Below are positions 26,699 to 35,352 of a stretch of 64,000 bases of DNA, in pieces. Each line of letters starts with the position of its first letter. The stretch's first letter is position 1. The DNA lies in NCBI GenBank assembly GCA_964455095.1, contig CAYVUV010000069.1, positions 82,209 to 146,208 of the forward strand, in the 5' to 3' direction. The notes beneath the pieces were generated by a model. It worked only from the letters and a program-made list of their open reading frames with translations. It ran no database searches and had not been told where the DNA came from. The DNA is from CAYVUV01 sp964455095 (GTDB lineage: Bacteria > Desulfobacterota > Binatia > HRBIN30 > CADEER01). A program made the position numbers and the translations under genes.

Positions 26699-28753
26699 TC
26701 AGCGCGTGGCGGCCGAAATCGCGCGTACGCGCCCAGCGAACCCTTCCGCCAGTACCGCGCGCGCCGACTCCGGGGTGATGCGCAGGGCCGCGGGCGGCAT
26801 GCCGGGTTGGTCCGCGCCATCCGCCAAGCCCGCGCCGAGCCCGGAGAAGAACGGCTCGATCAGATCTTCGCGCAGCGCCGTGGCCGTCTCGGCGACCTGT
26901 TCTTCCTCGCGATGGATGCCGCGGCGCAGGATGCGCCCGCACAGCAGGCCGAGGCCGCGCGCGAAGCTCGGCTGCAGCGCGGGCGTCAACTCGGCGAGTG
27001 CCCGGCGATCCGTCGCCAGGTGATACGGCAGGTCAGCTGAGAGAACCACGCCGAATTCCGTCGCCAGGCCTTCGACGACCAGGTCGAACCCCTCTTCACC
27101 CGGCGTTCTCGAGGTGTCGAACCATTGGCGAGCGTGCCGTTGCATCCGCGGCTGGCGCAGGAACATGCCGAAGCCGCGCGCGAGATCGTCGTGACGCTCG
27201 CGCGGATAGGGCGCGAGCAGCGCCGCAAGATCCATCGGCCCGGCGCCCGCCGCAAGCGATTGGATGTATGCTCCGTAGTAGCCCAGCCCCTCGTAGACGC
27301 GCCCGCGCAACACGGGCGGCAGCTCCTCGACCCCGCGCACCACCTCGGTATTCGGCGCCTCGCCCGTCTGCGTGACCAGGGCGCGTGCCAATTGACGGAA
27401 GTTGGAGCCATCGTAGCGCGCGCCGAGATTGCGCTCGCGCGCACCGCTATCGATGAGGGCGAGATTGAAGACGCCCGTTGTCAGCGCCAGTCCCGCGAGG
27501 GTCAGCCCCGCGGCGCGCGCGGCGAGGGCGTCGGCGTTGAGCAGCCGCCCCGCCGCGATCGCCACCAACAGGATCGCGAAGGTGAAATGCGGCAGGAAGT
27601 AACGATAGTTGCCGCACTCCATCGGAGCGCCGTAACCGCCGATGGCGAGATTGCTCGCGCCGAAGGCGATCGCCGTCAGCGGTAGGTAGAGAACGAGGGG
27701 CACGAGGATCGCCCGGCGGACAGCGCCTGGTTCGGCACCGCCGATGCTGGCGGCAGTGGCGGCGTCACGACCGGCTATACCGCACGCGAGGTCGAGCATT
27801 CCGCGCAGTGCCTCTGGAAGCGAGCACAGGTAAGCGAAGACGAAGCAGCCGAGGAAAAGTACCCCGGCGATGCGGCCGGAAACCCCCGGGACGCTCGGAT
27901 AGGTGGCCGCCGCGGGCAGATGCTCGACGAGGAAGGCGTGCAGGCGGTCGGCGAACAGTTGGGGGTCGAAGCCGCGCACGCTGCCGGAGAACTTCGCGTC
28001 GAGGAAGCCGAGCCCGCGGCCGCGGGCCTGCAGGTTGAGCGCCACGAGCGGCGCGATCCCGGCGGCGAATCCTGGAACGAGAAACGCGAGATCGCGACCC
28101 GTCCTGCGCCATCCGCGCAGACCGAGGTGCACCAGGCAGAGGAGGGCGATCGGTGTGATCGCGCCGAGGAAGACGAAGATCGCGAAGCCCGCCGCGAAGC
28201 CGGTGATCGCGAGCCAGCGCTCAGGGCGCGGACTGGTGTGAGCGCGGTAGAACGCGAAGAACGTGAAGAGCGTGAAGAAGATGTTCTCGAAGTGGTTGCC
28301 CGAAGCGAGCAGCGAGTATTTGGTCAGCGTCGTCGGGCCGAGCGCGAACAACAACGCGCCAAGCGTTGCGGTGGTTTCGCCGAAGTGCCGGCGCAGAAAA
28401 AAGAACAGGGTCGCGAGCGCTGCGAGCCCGAGCCCCGCCGGCACGAGCTTCAGCGCCAGATAGGTCGGCCCGAAAGCGAGATAGAACGGGACCGCGAGGG
28501 CGCCAGTGACGAGCTGGCCGCCGGCATTGTCGTAGTAGCGCGCCAGCGGCACGCCGCCGGGTTCGAGTATCGTGCGCGCGAGCGTACCCATGGGATAGAG
28601 CTCGTACTGCGGCATCGCGACCTGATCGAATGCGGTCCACAGGATGGCCGCGCGCAGGATCACGTACGCGAGCAGGGCGACGACGAGTCCGAGCGGCACT
28701 TCGGCGAACGTCCGCGCTCCCCGGCTGGGTGTGGTCACGGCGTCCTGTTGCAC
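26699..28753 (-). CDS. Large multi-span membrane protein, GT-C-like
   Basis: 684 residues. About eleven hydrophobic spans in the first 440 residues (e.g. LGLVVALLAYVILRAAILW, FENIFFTLFTFFAFYRAH), then a soluble domain of about 240 residues (VVRGVEELPPVLRGRVYEGLGYYG...). It resembles GT-C glycosyltransferases in layout but lacks the clear ARPH motif of its two downstream neighbours. It is the first gene of the three-gene unit. Function inferred only from topology and context. Confidence 0.6.
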   Translation of the reverse strand: MQQDAVTTPSRGARTFAEVPLGLVVALLAYVILRAAILWTAFDQVAMPQYELYPMGTLARTILEPGGVPLARYYDNAGGQLVTGALAVPFYLAFGPTYLALKLVPAGLGLAALATLFFFLRRHFGETTATLGALLFALGPTTLTKYSLLASGNHFENIFFTLFTFFAFYRAHTSPRPERWLAITGFAAGFAIFVFLGAITPIALLCLVHLGLRGWRRTGRDLAFLVPGFAAGIAPLVALNLQARGRGLGFLDAKFSGSVRGFDPQLFADRLHAFLVEHLPAAATYPSVPGVSGRIAGVLFLGCFVFAYLCSLPEALRGMLDLACGIAGRDAATAASIGGAEPGAVRRAILVPLVLYLPLTAIAFGASNLAIGGYGAPMECGNYRYFLPHFTFAILLVAIAAGRLLNADALAARAAGLTLAGLALTTGVFNLALIDSGARERNLGARYDGSNFRQLARALVTQTGEAPNTEVVRGVEELPPVLRGRVYEGLGYYGAYIQSLAAGAGPMDLAALLAPYPRERHDDLARGFGMFLRQPRMQRHARQWFDTSRTPGEEGFDLVVEGLATEFGVVLSADLPYHLATDRRALAELTPALQPSFARGLGLLCGRILRRGIHREEEQVAETATALREDLIEPFFSGLGAGLADGADQPGMPPAALRITPESARAVLAEGFAGRVRAISAATR

Positions 28754-28836
28754 ACTACCCGGCTATCACGGGACGGCGAGCGCGACGAAGCGCTTCTTCA
28801 GAGAATGCCCGCCGCGGCCGCGGCGCCTTCGCCGCG

Positions 28837-29673
28837 TCAGCGGAGCGCGCTGGCGCGCATGGATCGGCGACTCAGCCAGAGGAGGACGGCCGTCAGGGCC
28901 ACGAGACCGAACGGTGTCAGCGCCGGAGCCGGAGCCAGATTCGGAGGCGGAACAGCGGCAATCGCGAAGGGCGCCTGCGAGCCGACGAACAGGTCGCAGG
29001 TCAATTGCGCGCCCGCGGCCGGAATGAAGACGTCCTGATAGAGGATGTGCAAACCGGCACCAAGCTGATCGGTCATTGCCGCGAAGGCGCCGTCCGTCGG
29101 CACCGGAACGGGAAACGCATTCAGTGGCGAGGTAGCCCCCGTCTGCACGAAGAAGTCGCCAGGTGAGCCAAGGGTCACGTTGTAGACCGTCCATCCCGTG
29201 AACGAGTTGGTGCCGGCACCGCCGTTGCTCTCGAAGCTTCCGTTGACCAGCACGTCGCCGATCCCGGCGACGTTCAACGAGCACTTGTCGACGCCGAAGT
29301 TGAAGAAGAATTGGTTGTCGACCTCGGCGAAACGCAGGCGCACGGTGCGATTGCCGGGCACGAAGACCGAGATCGTCGCGTACCCGGTAGCGGGATTGTC
29401 CGAATCGCCCGGATCCCCTGGCATGGTGATGAAGGCGTTCTGCAACACGCCGCTGGTCGTGGAATCGACCGGCGCGAGCGGATCCATGATGTCGACGCGG
29501 GCGTGCTGATTCGGCTCAATCGCCGGATCGAGATTGCTGCCGTCGGTAGCCGCTGCGGCCTCCGCGCTCTGTGGCATCGGCGCATAGCTCGCTGCCAGCG
29601 CTGGAAAACCCGCCACCACCACCGCGATCGCCGCGCCCGCCAAGCAGCTCAACATCCGCTGCAGTTCCATCAT
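28837..29673 (-). CDS. Exported protein with C-terminal sorting-type anchor
   Basis: 278 residues. Signal peptide (MLSCLAGAAIAVVVAGFPALA). The mature part is beta-rich (YATISVFVPGNRTVRLRFAEVDNQFFFNFGVDKC) with VNGSFESNGG..SFTGWTV, a pattern seen in carbohydrate-binding-like or PEP-CTERM-associated exoproteins. The end APALTPFGLVALTAVLLWLSRRSMR is a Pro-containing motif, a hydrophobic helix and an Arg cluster, as in IPTL-type C-terminal sorting signals. GGGAGGG precedes the start; a second ATG follows directly. Confidence 0.7.
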   Translation of the reverse strand: MMELQRMLSCLAGAAIAVVVAGFPALAASYAPMPQSAEAAAATDGSNLDPAIEPNQHARVDIMDPLAPVDSTTSGVLQNAFITMPGDPGDSDNPATGYATISVFVPGNRTVRLRFAEVDNQFFFNFGVDKCSLNVAGIGDVLVNGSFESNGGAGTNSFTGWTVYNVTLGSPGDFFVQTGATSPLNAFPVPVPTDGAFAAMTDQLGAGLHILYQDVFIPAAGAQLTCDLFVGSQAPFAIAAVPPPNLAPAPALTPFGLVALTAVLLWLSRRSMRASALR

Positions 29674-30113
29674 ACCCTCCCTGCTCCCAGGCTCAGTCTA
29701 CGGCGAGACGTGTCGCAGCTGCCTCGCCGTGCAATTCGTCACGGACAGTGTGTACGCTTATGCAAACCGGGGTTCCGTCGTCAAGCAATGAGACGAAGGG
29801 CCGGGGCCCCCATCGCGAGGGAAGACGGGCTGAGCGCGCGCCGCGAGCTGACGCTCAGACCGTAGGGAGGGGCTGCGGCATGTACTCAGGAAGTCAGCCC
29901 TTCCAGTGCGGATTGTTGGATCGGAGCGGCGTCGACCACGGGCGGCGAGCGCGCTGGCCATTACCTGTTATGCGCTTAAGGGTGCTATAGAAGCTCTTAA
30001 CGCTTCCAGCTTGCACGTGGGGCACGACGGCCCCCACCTTCCAGCGCGCATTCCTCCACTGGGATTCGAAGAGTCCCCCAGACCGCGCACACCGCGCGGG
30101 AGGAAACACGCCG
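29674..30113. other. Divergent intergenic region, no gene seen
   Basis: 440 bases between two divergently transcribed exported-protein genes. Short open frames here have non-protein composition. A locally AT-richer stretch at about 29963-30003 (with CTTAAG and CTCTTAA around GCTATAGAAG) is the best place for a promoter. The RBS for the next gene, GGGAGGA, is at 30098-30104. Confidence 0.5.
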
Positions 30114-31535
30114 ATGGAAGTGCGCTCTCACATTCTCATCCCGTCCGTCGCTCGCGGGATCGCCGTCCTATGTGCCGCTGTGTTCGTCGCCGCCGCATGC
30201 CCGGCGCAGGCCGGCATCAACGTCTGGACCAGCCACGGTCCAGGAGTCGCGTTTGTCACCGCGCTCGCCAGGCGCAGCATAGAGGGTGGTCGGTCCGGTG
30301 GGATCGATGGCGAGGACGCGGACGTAGGTGTCGTTAGCCACGCCGATGTCGATCGCGGCCCCGGCGGGGTGTACAAGAGCACGGACGGCGGTACCGGCTG
30401 GGGCGCGGTCAACATGGGCCTTCAATTCGGCAACACTTCCGTCAGCGCGCTCGCCATCGATGATCGCACCACGCCCCGCACGCTCTACGCCGCGACGGTG
30501 GGCAGCGCGGACGACCGCACGGACGGCGGCGTGTACAAGAGCACGGACGGCGGCGACACGTGGAATGCGGCCGACACCGGCTTGCCCGCCAACACCGCCA
30601 TTACCGCGCTCGCCATGGATCCCACCGCACCGAGCACGCTCTACTCCGCGACGAACGGCGGCGTGTACAAGAGCACGGACGGCGGTGACACGTGGAACGC
30701 GGCCAACGCCGGTTTGCCCGCCAAGACGTCTATCAACGCGCTCGCCATCGATCCCACCACGCCGCGCACGCTCTACGCCGCGACGAACTACCCCCGCGTG
30801 TACAAGAGCACGGACGGCGGCAGTACCTGGAACGCGGCCAGCACCGGCTTGCCCGACTACTCCTCCGTCCTGGTGCTCGCCATCGCCCCCACGACACCGA
30901 GCACGCTTTACGCCGGGACGTACCCCGGCGTGTACAAGAGCACGGACGGCGCCAGCAGCTGGCAGGCGGCCAATGCCGGCATGTTCTACACTTCCGTACA
31001 CGCGCTCGCCATCGATCCCACCACGCCCGGCACGCTCTACGCCGGGACGGAGAGTAACGGCCGCGGCTTGTACAAGAGCACGGACAGCGCCAGCAGCTGG
31101 CAGTTGGTCAATGCCGGCCTGAACGAACCCACCGTCCTCGCGCTCACCATCGACCCCACCAAACCGAGCACGATCTACGCCGGAACGAGGTCCTCCGGCG
31201 TGTACAAGAGCACGGACGGCGCCAGCAGTTGGCAGGCATTCAACGCTGGCTTGAGCAACACTGTCAACGCGCTCGCCATCGATCCCACCATACCTAGCAT
31301 GCTCTACGCCGGGAGCGATGGCGGCGGTGTGTTTGCCATCGACCAGGTCAGCTTCTGCGTCGGTGACTGCAGCGGCACGGCCACCGTGGCCATCAACGAC
31401 CTCGTCGCGCTGGTGAGCATCGCGCTCGGCGATGAAGTTTCGGCGTGCCCGAATGGCCTCCCGGCCGACAGTGACGTCGACGTCGCGGTGCTCATTGAGG
31501 CCGTGAACAACGCACTGCACGGGTGCGGTGGCTGA
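30114..31535 (+). CDS. Exported Asp-box (BNR) repeat protein with dockerin-like end
   Basis: 473 residues with a signal peptide (IAVLCAAVFVAAACPAQAG). Seven units of about 44-46 residues each carry GVYKSTDGGxxW (the Asp-box) and then ALAIDPTTPxTLYAGT, forming a beta-propeller of the VPS10/sialidase-like type. The last 60 residues hold two EF-hand-like halves (CVGDCSGTATVAINDLVALVSIAL and DSDVDVAVLIEAVNNALHGCGG), as in dockerin-type modules, but acidic Ca2+ ligands are partly replaced. The first repeat is odd: residues 50-80 do not match the pattern, whereas the opposite DNA strand there does. Probably secreted; binding partner unknown. Confidence 0.75.
   Translation: MEVRSHILIPSVARGIAVLCAAVFVAAACPAQAGINVWTSHGPGVAFVTALARRSIEGGRSGGIDGEDADVGVVSHADVDRGPGGVYKSTDGGTGWGAVNMGLQFGNTSVSALAIDDRTTPRTLYAATVGSADDRTDGGVYKSTDGGDTWNAADTGLPANTAITALAMDPTAPSTLYSATNGGVYKSTDGGDTWNAANAGLPAKTSINALAIDPTTPRTLYAATNYPRVYKSTDGGSTWNAASTGLPDYSSVLVLAIAPTTPSTLYAGTYPGVYKSTDGASSWQAANAGMFYTSVHALAIDPTTPGTLYAGTESNGRGLYKSTDSASSWQLVNAGLNEPTVLALTIDPTKPSTIYAGTRSSGVYKSTDGASSWQAFNAGLSNTVNALAIDPTIPSMLYAGSDGGGVFAIDQVSFCVGDCSGTATVAINDLVALVSIALGDEVSACPNGLPADSDVDVAVLIEAVNNALHGCGG
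30369..31335 (+). repeat. Seven tandem coding repeats (132-162 bp period)
   Basis: Copies of the near-identical 20-mer GTGTACAAGAGCACGGACGG begin at 30369, 30531, 30663, 30798, 30930, 31068 (TTG variant) and 31200. Spacing is 162, 132, 135, 132, 138 and 132 bp, always a multiple of three. They encode the Asp-box units of the surface protein and are recent duplications at DNA level. Confidence 0.85.
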
Positions 31536-31543
31536 TCCGGTCG

Positions 31544-32086
31544 CTAGGATTCAATCGCCGCGGCATTCGCAGTCAGCCCTGCCAACACCTGGTCGAGCAC
31601 CTTGTCGGCGATGGTCACCATCTCTTCGTCGGTGCGGTCCTGGATCGGATGCTCGACGTACACGGCGGCGGGATCGGCGCCGAGCGCTTTCGCCTGGTGC
31701 GTCGCGGCGTCGGCGAACTCCACCGTCGCGACGAAAACCCCAGGGATGCCGCGCGTTTCCAGTTCAACGATGTCGTGCACACTGCACGACGTACAGCTGC
31801 CTCAATCGGCGAGCGCCTCGACCACCGCGTCGCAGCGCGTCGCGATTTGCTGACGCAGCTCGAGCGGCGCCGGCTTGGTGAACGTCGGCTTGGAAAACCG
31901 TTCGACGCTGGCACCGGACGCGACGAGGCGTTCCTCCAGGCGATCGAGGAAGCGGTCGCCACGCGGCTTGGAGATGTCGAGCAGCGCGATGCGTTTGCCC
32001 GCCAATGTGTCCAGGCGCGCCAGCCGCCGACGCTGCACCGGGCTGCGCTCTCCCGTGGGGTCGAGTAGGACTCGCTGATGGCTCAT
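31544..32086 (-). CDS. UGSC family selenoprotein (in-frame TGA read as selenocysteine)
   Basis: 180 residues with Sec at position 95. ATG 32086 has AGGGAGA 7 bases upstream. The frame runs into TGA at 31804-31802, preceded by CDAVVEALAD and followed without a break by GSCTSCSVHDIVELETRGIPGVFVATVEF and 60 more residues to a TAG at 31546-31544. The resulting U-G-S-C motif is the defining motif of the UGSC family, which is known in Sec and Cys forms. Right after TGA, at 11 nt distance, lies a perfect 8-bp hairpin suited as SECIS. The extra CTSC adds a possible redox pair. Its start overlaps the upstream gene (ATGA). Exact reaction unknown; a redox role is likely. Confidence 0.88.
31772..31790 (-). 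promoter_or_regulatory. Putative bacterial SECIS hairpin
   Basis: On the minus strand, GTCGTGCA-GTG-TGCACGAC forms a perfect 8-bp stem with a GUG loop (or 7 bp with AGUGU). It begins 11 nt after the TGA at 31804-31802, the same distance as the minimal hairpin of E. coli fdhF. A G among the first loop bases agrees with bacterial SECIS rules. It would recruit SelB to decode UGA. Confidence 0.75.
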
Positions 32087-33531
32087 GGCGTGATCTCCCT
32101 GATGACTGGCTGGCTGCCGATGCTGCCGTTGGCCCAGCCGCCGATGATTGCCGAAAACAGTCCGGCCCTGCCGCCACAGTGCACGATGAGAAGTCCACCC
32201 GGGCGGAACTTCGGCAGCGCCGGCGCGCTGGCGAACGCCTCCGGCACTCCCTCGGCAATGCCGCCCGCGCCGCGCACCAACTCTTCCCCGGGCGCCTGCA
32301 GGAGCTCGTGCAGACGCGTGGTCAGTGTCGCCTTGTCCCAACCGGCTGCGGCGAATACGCGCGCATGCTCCGGCCCGATGGCGAGAATGGCGTCGAAGAC
32401 CATGATCAGCTTCGGATGATGCACGGTGCGCAAGTTGACGGCGAAGGTGCGCGCCAGCGATTCGGGGTCGCGCGCGAGCTGGTCGACGACGCTGCGCGGC
32501 GCCTCACCCGGAAAGAGCGTGACGGTGTTCGTACCCGCCGCCATACCGAGGTCGGTGGAGAGCGGTGTCCACGGTGAGCCTTCCTCGTCCTCGGCGAAAC
32601 AGAAACTGATTTTGCCGGGATTGCCGAAGGTGGCGCGGTCGACCTCACCGGGGCGGCCGCCCCCGACGTTGCGTATGACGAGCTGCAAGGCGCGGCCGAT
32701 GGTGTTGTTGGCGCGGTTGCCCTGCCCGAAGACGTTGACCCCGGAGGCCATACCGATTGCGCGGCGGATCGGTCCGTTGACGATCAGCACCGGTCCGGCG
32801 GGCATCGTGGTGGCCAGCAGGCCGTGAATATTGAACTCGTCGGTACACGCGGCTGCGAGCGCCGTGATCACCACCGGCAGATACTCCGGCTTGCAGCCGG
32901 CCATCACGGCATTGATCGCAACCTTCTCGACCGTGCACTCGACCATGTCGGGCGGGACGACGGCGACCACCTCATCGGGCTGGCGCGTCGTCGCCTCGAG
33001 CATCGCCAGCACCCGCCGCTCGGTCGGCGGCACGACGGGCAACCCGTCACTCCAGCCGCGTTCGAAGGCGAGCTCGCTCTCGTCCTCCAGCTCGGCCAGC
33101 TCGACACGCCGCGCCTTCAGCCGGTGCGCATTGAAGCGCACGGCGAGCTCGGGGGCGATGGCCGGATCGACGGTGAGTGAACCGCAGCCGGGCCGCCATT
33201 CCGGCAAGCCCTCGCCGAGCCCGCCGAGTCCGGTCAGCTCCTCCCACTCGCCACGTTGCCAGCCGACGACCCGACCCGTCTCGCCGGTCTCCTCGATCCG
33301 CAGCAGCGTCGGCACCGTCTCGACGTGATGGTGCCATGAAGCGGCGAGCGAGGTGTCGTCGATGGGCGCCAGGCCGGCGGGGAAGGTGGGGTCGTCTTGC
33401 GCAAACACGGTCAGCGGGCGTCGCGCGGCGATCTGGCTGAGCACCGGTGCGATCAGCGTGCAGGTCGGGCAATCGCGCTTGACGAACGCGACCAGGCCTT
33501 GCGGCACCGGCGGAGCGGCGGCTTCGCGCAT
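32083..33531 (-). CDS. Thioredoxin-like domain protein, partner of the UGSC selenoprotein
   Basis: 482 residues from ATG 33531. Residues 10-100 form a thioredoxin-like domain (GLVAFVKRDCPTCTLIAPVLSQIA) with redox motif C21-P-T-C24 and cis-Pro region ETVPTLLRI. The remaining 380 residues are a separate conserved-looking domain with FERGWSDGLPVVPPTERRVLAMLE, VECTVEKVAINAVMAGC, HGLLATTMPAGPVLIVNGPIR and GQGNRANNTIGRALQLVIRNVGG; I cannot name it. Its stop overlaps the ATG of the UGSC gene. The pairing suggests electron transfer from a thiol relay to the selenoprotein. This is inference. Confidence 0.72.
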   Translation of the reverse strand: MREAAAPPVPQGLVAFVKRDCPTCTLIAPVLSQIAARRPLTVFAQDDPTFPAGLAPIDDTSLAASWHHHVETVPTLLRIEETGETGRVVGWQRGEWEELTGLGGLGEGLPEWRPGCGSLTVDPAIAPELAVRFNAHRLKARRVELAELEDESELAFERGWSDGLPVVPPTERRVLAMLEATTRQPDEVVAVVPPDMVECTVEKVAINAVMAGCKPEYLPVVITALAAACTDEFNIHGLLATTMPAGPVLIVNGPIRRAIGMASGVNVFGQGNRANNTIGRALQLVIRNVGGGRPGEVDRATFGNPGKISFCFAEDEEGSPWTPLSTDLGMAAGTNTVTLFPGEAPRSVVDQLARDPESLARTFAVNLRTVHHPKLIMVFDAILAIGPEHARVFAAAGWDKATLTTRLHELLQAPGEELVRGAGGIAEGVPEAFASAPALPKFRPGGLLIVHCGGRAGLFSAIIGGWANGSIGSQPVIREITP

Positions 33532-33656
33532 GGCCAAAGATATAGTCTCCCTCGGCGATGAAAGGCGAATGCTCCGAACGGCAATGAAATCACCTGCGTC
33601 CCTCCGTTGTGTTTTGACGCCGGTGTGGCAGAGACTAGACATCCGGAGGTACGCAG

Positions 33657-35189
33657 ATGATCACCGCCGTCCGCGACAAACCTCAGATCGCCATCATCGG
33701 TTCGGGTTTCTCTGGCCTGTGCCTGGCGATCCAGCTGAAGAAGGTGGGCATCGACTCGTTCACGATCTTCGAGAAGTCCGACCGCCTCGGCGGCACGTGG
33801 CGCGACAATAGCTATCCGGGTGCGGCCTGCGACGTCCCTTCGTTTCTCTATTGCTTCTCCTTCGAGCAGAAGACCGACTGGTCGCGGAAATGGTCGCCCC
33901 AGGACGAGATCCAGACGTACATGGAGACGTGCGCCCGCAAGTACGACCTGGGGCGGCACATTCGTTTCAACACCGAGATCGCCGCAGCACACTTCGATGG
34001 CGCGGCCGGGGTCTGGTTTCTGCGGACCGCGGCCGGAGAACAGATCGTCGCCAACGTCCTGGTCAGCGCCGTCGGCCAGCTGAATCGACCGTACCTGCCG
34101 AAGCTCGACGGTCTGGAGCGCTTCGCCGGCACCGTCTTCCACTCGGCGCGTTGGGATCATGCGTACGACCTCACCGGCAAGCGCGTTGCGGTCATCGGCA
34201 ATGCTGCCAGCGCCATCCAGTTCATCCCGCAAATCGCCAAGGCTGTCAGCCGACTCACCGTCTTCCAGCGCAGCGCCAACTGGATGCTGCCGCGCAACGA
34301 CCGGGCGTACACGCCGCGCGAGAAGGAGCGCTTCGCCAGGTATCCCCTGCTGGCGAAGCTCTACCGCTGGTGGATCTGGTTCCTGCTCGAGTCGCGCTGG
34401 CCGATGTTCCGCGGCAATCAGTTCCTGGCCCGGCAGACACAGCGGATCGCCGAGCAAAACCTGAACGATTGCATCTCCGATCCGCGCCTGCGCCAGATCC
34501 TCACCCCAGACTATCCGATTGGCGGCAAGCGCATTCTGATCTCCGACGACTACTATCCGAGCTTGCAGCGCGACAACGTCGAGATCGTCACCGACCCGAT
34601 CGATCACCTCGACGAACACGCCGTGGTCGCGAAGGGCGGCCACTCCTATCCGGTCGACGCGATCATCTTCGCCACCGGGTTCGAGACAACCGCCTTCCTG
34701 GCCCCGATGCACATCGAGGGGCTGGGCGGCCGCTCACTCGAGAGCGAGTGGGCCGCAGGCGCGCACGCGTACCACGGCATCACTGTGGCAGGCTTTCCCA
34801 ATCTCTTCCTGATGTACGGGCCCAACACCAACCTCGGCCACAATTCGATCATCTTCATGATCGAGGCGCAGACACGCTACATCCTCGGCGCCATCCGCAC
34901 CCTCATCGAGCGCGATCTCGCCTTTCTCGATCTGCTGCGCTCGGTCATGGATGCCGACGACGCGCGCACCCAGGCCGAGCTGGCGCGCACGGTCTGGACC
35001 CGAACCGATCGCAGCTGGTACAAGAACAAAAGTGGCCGCATCACCAACAATTGGTCCGGCAGTACCCTGCGCTACTGGTGGACGACGCGGCGCTTCGACG
35101 CCGAGGTGTACCAGGCGCGGCACCGGGTGAACCAGCCGGTGCGCCCGGTGGCGAGCTCGCCAGAGGCCCACGCCGACTCGGCTGCGTGA
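33657..35189 (+). CDS. Baeyer-Villiger-type flavin-containing monooxygenase
   Basis: 510 residues; GGAGG lies 7 bases before ATG 33657. FAD site IIGSGFSGLCLAIQLKK, SYPGAACDVPSFLYCFSF (typical of cyclohexanone/4-hydroxyacetophenone monooxygenase relatives), BVMO fingerprint FAGTVFHSARWDH, second Rossmann motif VIGNAASAIQF, and IIFATGFETT. It uses NADPH and O2 to oxygenate ketones or related carbonyls in the cytoplasm. It is intact, unlike the BVMO at 16125, and is divergent from the UGSC operon with only 125 bases between. Confidence 0.9.
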   Translation: MITAVRDKPQIAIIGSGFSGLCLAIQLKKVGIDSFTIFEKSDRLGGTWRDNSYPGAACDVPSFLYCFSFEQKTDWSRKWSPQDEIQTYMETCARKYDLGRHIRFNTEIAAAHFDGAAGVWFLRTAAGEQIVANVLVSAVGQLNRPYLPKLDGLERFAGTVFHSARWDHAYDLTGKRVAVIGNAASAIQFIPQIAKAVSRLTVFQRSANWMLPRNDRAYTPREKERFARYPLLAKLYRWWIWFLLESRWPMFRGNQFLARQTQRIAEQNLNDCISDPRLRQILTPDYPIGGKRILISDDYYPSLQRDNVEIVTDPIDHLDEHAVVAKGGHSYPVDAIIFATGFETTAFLAPMHIEGLGGRSLESEWAAGAHAYHGITVAGFPNLFLMYGPNTNLGHNSIIFMIEAQTRYILGAIRTLIERDLAFLDLLRSVMDADDARTQAELARTVWTRTDRSWYKNKSGRITNNWSGSTLRYWWTTRRFDAEVYQARHRVNQPVRPVASSPEAHADSAA

Positions 35190-35352
35190 GCCGTCTCGCG
35201 CCCGGCCGAATCACCAAATTTCGCGGAATTTGCGGAAAACCTTCCGGATTCTCGCCGCGATAACGGGGATTGTTTCGGCTGTGCAAATGAAGGCTCGCCG
35301 GCCGTAAGCCCTGCGGCGAATTCAGCGGAACACAACTGGAGGAGGTACTCAG

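Noticed and set aside
30369..31220. Regularly spaced 20-mers, CRISPR-like at first sight
   Set aside because: Spacing of 132-162 bp is always a multiple of three and the intervening DNA is also repeated; it is a coding repeat.
30168..31520. Long minus-strand frame through the Asp-box gene
   Set aside because: It is the antisense of repeated codons. Only the short part over the inverted segment reads like the repeat, which is explained by inversion.
31544..31780. Separate 78-codon gene downstream of a shorter gene ending at 31802
   Set aside because: No RBS at its Met, and the two frames are collinear across TGA with the UGSC motif; a single selenoprotein explains both.
33614..33641. TTGACG-16-TAGACA as promoter of the BVMO at 33657
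   Set aside because: The -10 ends only 3 bases before the ribosome binding site, so a transcript from it would begin within the SD region.
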